From the NCBI RefSeq assembly GCF_019925205.1, contig NC_083562.1, positions 20,088,001-20,152,000 of the forward strand: DNA of 64,000 nucleotides. Reading direction: 5' to 3'. Shown here one piece after another: positions 59,701 through 64,000 of this stretch. The position numbers and the translations under genes are program-made. Each line of letters starts with the position of its first letter. Position 1 is the stretch's first letter. The DNA comes from Metopolophium dirhodum (Eukaryota; Arthropoda; Insecta; Hemiptera; Aphididae). The notes beneath the pieces are model-generated. The model saw only the letters and a program-made list of their open reading frames with translations. It did not search any database and had not been told where the DNA came from.

Positions 59701-62700
59701 TGTTTTAAGTTTTTTTGAAGAGCCTTGTTGCGAATAGTGGCAACTGATAACACTCCGTTCAATGATTCAGAAGAAATAATTCATTTGTTTCCGATATTTT
59801 ATAAGAAACTATAATAAATTACCTATAAAAACTATTTTAAGTACCTATAATTTTTATTTTTATTAAGAAATAAGACTGTTCTATATAAATTAACATATTG
59901 AAAATAGCCACATAGAATGTTCGTATCAGGAACACCCGAACACCGATTTCTAAAAATCAACAGGAAGGAGTAGGTACAAACTACGAATTAATAACGCCAT
60001 TCAAGTACAACGTGAAGAGCAATAAATAATTGCCAATTAGGTCTGTTTGTGAAATTATATAGATACAAATACACTTGATTGGCTTTTGCCACGAAAGATT
60101 TAATTTTCCTAATAATTTAACAAGGTACTTACTTCTGTGCCTATGAGGTTAGGTCTAATGTATAAACTGAGAGGCGCAGACGTAGGTAACCACTCGTTGT
60201 CTATAGACACCAAGCGTTCAATACCTCTGAGTAATATACCAGAGTCTATTGCTGGTAGGCCTACTCGTTCAGCCGATGAGTTTAACCTTTGTAAGTTTAG
60301 TTCCGGTCTGAATAGATTCATGTGACCATGTTCTGATTTATATGCCTTCATTCCTTCAAATACCTAAGCAACAAAGCAAAACATATGATTTTATTATTAA
60401 AATAGACGTACGCTTTTTTGTCGGGCATCAATATTATTCATCGAGATATTTTAATTTTAAATGTTTTAAGGGTGTTAAGGTGACGTGATACCTAATTGAT
60501 AATTTTATTTAATAATATAATTTGTAGACTAAAAGTGTACGGATTTATTTCAACGTGATTACTCATCATGTCTCATAGAACCTATATTTAATTTGAAAGT
60601 TCGATTTCATAGTTTGATATAATATAGTTTATGCAATTTGCATACACGTTAATAAGATATCTTAATAAGTTAAAACGTTGCTTATAGATAACGTTGGTTA
60701 TCGTCTATTTAATATTTGCATAATGCAGTGACCACTGACCGTGGACATACAATGTTGTATTATTAATAGGGTTTACATGCGGTGCAATTGGACACTTGCA
60801 CTGAACTCAGTGGTAGGTATTGAACTAATTATTATGCCTTCGGTATTGTATAGAAATAATCATGTAGGTAACCAAAAAAAGCTTAACCAAAGGGATTCAA
60901 AATTTTTTCTCAAAATTTTAGAACTTTCTCCAAATACTTAATAAATAGATAAGTAAATAACCAATAAAAATGTATTAGTAAATATATCGCTATTTCCGGA
61001 TCTACTGACATTGAAATAATTAAATATACTTGTACGAGGGGAAAAATAATTCAACTTTTTTTTTAAAATTAAATTTCTTTTGAAACCATTAGTTTGAAAA
61101 AGTATTTTATACATTAACGTCATGCGGGTTACGCAGAAAATGCATATGATTCAATTTTTATCTGGATTCTACTCATAATTATTTTTGGTTTTTAGTAAAT
61201 AAAATGTGTCTAGTTTCTATTTTTTCGTATTCATACTATGCTTGCACCTATATGTTTAGTATACGGTATTAGACATTTTAGAATATTTGAATTTGAAAGC
61301 CGAATACACAATTGTGAATACATTTTGCACAGATATCTCGCTATTAGGTACACCGTTTGTGTCTGTTCATCCTTTATCATTATCGTCTGATTGTGTAAAA
61401 CCATATGACGTAGTTACCTATACAATGCGAGCAGCGAGCACGCATGATCATCGTGTGTTCTATATTTTTAGCGTTCAATTCTAATGATTGTTATCTAATG
61501 ATATATTTTTATACTACCTAAACAATTGTATAAATGTATTCAATTACCTATCATTAAAGTTATTCATGGTAGGTATATATTATGTTATCGTTAAGTTTTA
61601 AAATAATTTCCTACATGGCGTGTAACACCAGGATGTATTAAATAATATTACTGTATTATTAGGTATATGTACTACAACTAATTTAAAATACAAATATTAT
61701 ATTAATTTGTTAGTTAATATAAAATGAATTCTAAGAATTACTTTTGTAGCTAATAGTTCGTGTGTTTTCAGTCATGTAATATAAATATTATCAATATTAG
61801 GATAATGTAGATTTCACCGTTGTATTTAGTATTTAGCATTAAAATAATATTTACAGAAAAAGAAAATACATAATAATAAAACAATCCAAGTGGATTAAAA
61901 ACATAAACATTATTTAGACATTTATCATAGGTATATGCGCATAATGTTTGTAAATTAGTTTAAATTAATTTTACAAGCAGAAGAAAGAAAAATCTTGTGC
62001 TGTTATTATTTAAAAAATATGAAAATTCTTTGAAGTTCGATTTAATTGATACGTTATCACTTATCAGTATTTATAATACACATTATTATTTATTATATAG
62101 GTTGGTACCTAGATAATTATATTTTATTTACTAAATGTAGCCCCGTAGCCCGTGTTGGTACCTATTAATGTGTTTGCTTTTATTTAACATTTTTACTCCC
62201 AAGAAAAATATCTGTTAAGGTATGACATCTTATTTATTCTTTTCGTAGCTATGTATAATTTAGGGACCAGCTCATAAACTTCCAGAGCTAAGTGTTAGGT
62301 ACTGTATCTATTGTACGGCCGTTTTTGTAATAATTTTGTAAGTACATGTAATATTCTAATATGTATAATTGTACAGTAAGTTTTTACATCATAACTCAGT
62401 CAATTTTTTATGCATTTCAAATTTGAATATTATAGTAAATATTAAATAGTACCTAATATAATTCTATATAGGTACACATAATATTATTATTTATTATGCT
62501 TTAATATGACGTCATGCCGGTATCCTCTTTGCCTTTTGGGGATATATCTCGTTATAAATCACAACTGAAAATAGAAATTGCTTAAACTATACGCTTGGTA
62601 AGATAATTAAAATCTATTTGTCGAAAAAAAATTTTTATGATTTCCAAAAATATCCATTGCTGAAATATGATCATAATAATAATTAAAATGGTGAAAGACA

Positions 62701-63340
62701 ATGATCAATCACCAGTGAGGGTGTCTGCGAGACCGCACTCTTTGATCCCTGCATACCCCAAATAACCATAATATTATGCTATGACAGGTAGATACGCAAC
62801 TACTGAGTATGATGAAAGTTATTAGGTAGGTAATTTAATTTACACAATACCCTTTATTTCAATTTTAGTGATTAAAAATTAAAATAATACCTAATATAAA
62901 ACAAATATAACACTATTCCACCATTATGTTACTGGTAGTCGGTAGATGGTGAGTACTAATTATAGCAAATAGATTAGCATGCAGATTACTTTTTTGACCT
63001 TTAATATAATAGATTTCTATAAACCTTATTAAACAAGTAATGTGTTTGTTTGAATGATCATCAATATAGTAGTTTAGATTAAATATTTACATTTAAATAT
63101 ATATTTTACCTCAGTGGCGTAATGAAGAACTTTGGCTGCAGGATGTAAGCTGAGATGTTCCATGGGTGTGATGTATGGTTTTTGCCAGCCTCCTGCATGC
63201 TTGTCATAGTGTATTTTGAGCATGTGGTCAGTGAAAATAGTACCAAACTTAATTTGGGTGCAACTTTTTAAAATATTGGTGACATTATCGTTAAGTTTTG
63301 TGGATTTGCATAGTGTGATATCAATATCTGGTTTCACGTA
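53720..63340 (-). CDS. Branched-chain amino acid aminotransferase (BCAT), 5' end missing
   Basis: PLP enzyme (fold type IV) that exchanges amino groups between Leu/Ile/Val and 2-oxoglutarate. Exons in transcript order: 63340-63110, 60363-60133, 59427-59239, 55438-55324, 55182-55028, 53953-53720. All junctions are GT/AG, phases agree, and they give 384 residues and TAG. Landmarks: [11 protein letters not shown] and [50 protein letters not shown] with the PLP lysine at visible residue 205; [19 protein letters not shown] with the Glu expected to bind the pyridine nitrogen at 240; [20 protein letters not shown] at 312-331. Human BCATs are about 365-390 residues, so the catalytic domain is nearly complete. 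Residues before YVKPDIDI, including any mitochondrial signal, are outside this model. The redox CXXC motif of human BCATs is absent (AVIS). Confidence 0.93.
53954..55027 (-). other. BCAT last intron (1.1 kb)
   Basis: AT-rich. It contains several short direct repeats of ATGCCCTAAA (54221, 54240, 54586), suggesting a decayed tandem repeat. No gene or element end was recognised. Confidence 0.5.
55594..56561. mobile_element. Non-autonomous hAT element, 968 bp, perfect target duplication
   Basis: Ends CAGCAGTTCTCAACC and, in reverse complement, CAGCGTTTCTCAACC. Exact 8-bp target duplication CTTTAGAT at 55586-55593 and 56562-56569. Inside the ends, GTCCGCGTACCACCTA pairs partly with TGGTACGCGTACCATAG. 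No transposase coding was seen. Confidence 0.9.
57815..58630. mobile_element. Foldback element F4 with arms of about 180-200 bp
   Basis: Left arm 57886-58064 and right arm 58340-58538 are imperfect reverse complements. Left landmarks AATCTAGTTTAGCGCCCACG, GCGAATTTTTCAATTTTTTT, TATGTATTACAATCA and GTTCACGATTTTCGGT reappear inverted on the right (e.g. ACCGAAAATCGTGAACTTTG; AATTCGCGTGG). A G-rich outer left end and AGGGTTTGAACCCCTACCCC at the outer right also pair loosely. Confidence 0.78.
59428..60132 (-). other. BCAT intron, no elements seen
   Basis: AT-rich intron between the second and third visible exons, with canonical ends (GTAAGT donor, TTTTTAG acceptor on the minus strand). Nothing recognised. 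Confidence 0.5.
60364..63109 (-). other. BCAT first visible intron (2.7 kb), no elements seen
   Basis: AT-rich throughout, with no paired inverted ends or protein remnants recognised. It is notably free of repeats compared with the Tudor introns. Confidence 0.5.
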
Positions 63341-64000
63341 CTATAAATAAAATTAAAATACACTCGTGTATAAAAAAAAAATATTTGTAATAAAAGAACA
63401 ATATTTTGTATAGCAGACAATTTAAAAGATGATTCAATAAAATATAATTTAGTTGTGGAATTTAGATTTGTACATTTAATTTAGTAATCAATTGCATATT
63501 GTTTTAGTACTATTATTATAATATAATTTAATATTTGTATACATGTATAGACGTATAGTGTGACGTATACAAAATAATTAATTCAATTATTGATAGTAGA
63601 GTTCATTGAAATATAAATTATGTAGTTATCGATGTAATAAAAATACTTTTAATATTATATATCTGTTGAAATAAGCATGCACAATGATCATTGAGTTATT
63701 TACTGAAAATCATTGCAAATTATTTCCGATCTTGCCACAATATTGTTTTAAAACACGTTAAATATTTTATTCCAAAAAATGGGACATCGAATTTTTTTTA
63801 TACACCACTTATAACAGCTGATAATAATATTTGAATTAACATATTACTATAAAAATAATATTTAATTTAACTGAAGTCTAAAATATATAATAATCTAGTA
63901 CCTAGGCATATTATTCATTTGTCACGGACACTCGTTAACGGAGATTTTTTATTAATTTTTTAATGAATGATACATGTTAATTTTTAGTTTAAATACAGAG
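63341..64000 (-). other. Upstream intron or 5' region of BCAT
   Basis: The minus-strand sequence before the first visible exon ends in TTTTATTTATAG, a usable splice acceptor. At least one more 5' exon probably lies beyond 64000. No coding start could be assigned here. Confidence 0.45.

Noticed and set aside
60137..60325. Plus-strand frame overlapping a BCAT exon
   Set aside because: It is the antisense of the exon encoding [10 protein letters not shown]; the minus strand carries the family motifs and splice sites.
1..64000. CRISPR arrays, bacterial operons or symbiont DNA
   Set aside because: Spliced genes, eukaryotic transposons and uniform AT-rich composition; no regularly spaced repeats and no bacterial-type gene runs.

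Overview
The window is AT-rich animal DNA and reads as insect, most likely aphid. Coding sequence is split into short exons by introns crowded with transposon relics. The branched-chain aminotransferase, the brummer-type lipase and the style of the repeats all fit a sap-feeding hemipteran. The species is not determined. All exon models were built by eye from splice sites, reading phase and recognisable protein motifs.

Layout. (1) 1-6875, plus strand: the 3' part of an adipose triglyceride lipase (brummer/PNPLA2 type), 8 coding exons. One intron carries a Jockey-type LINE piece and another a large, internally repetitive element. (2) 6876-9598: intergenic, with two small hairpins and the presumed promoter of the next gene. 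(3) 9599-45242, plus strand: one very large gene of 35 coding exons. The exons join without a frame break into 1,740 residues with eight Tudor modules, each built from the same four-exon cassette. Its introns hold most of the mobile DNA: hAT, piggyBac, pogo/Tigger, integrase-type (KRBA2/Ginger-like), LINE, tRNA-derived, foldback and unclassified repeats, nested up to four deep. (4) 45243-53719: convergent intergenic region with a duplicated 3' flank, a Helitron-like end, a tRNA-derived SINE, two copies of the window's commonest repeat and a foldback element. (5) 53720-63340, minus strand: a branched-chain amino acid aminotransferase (BCAT), six exons visible, N-terminus cut off by the window or an unseen exon. 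Its introns hold a clean hAT element and another foldback element.

The three genes are not an operon and show no shared pathway. The lipase acts in fat storage. The Tudor protein belongs to a class that acts in germline and piRNA granules. BCAT makes or breaks branched-chain amino acids; in aphids it is the host enzyme proposed to finish the pathway that Buchnera leaves incomplete. The most distinctive observations are the cassette architecture of the Tudor gene with its mix of intact and decayed binding pockets, the four-layer transposon nest in one of its introns, a seven-copy unclassified repeat family, and four foldback elements, one of which carries a tRNA-like sequence in its loop.
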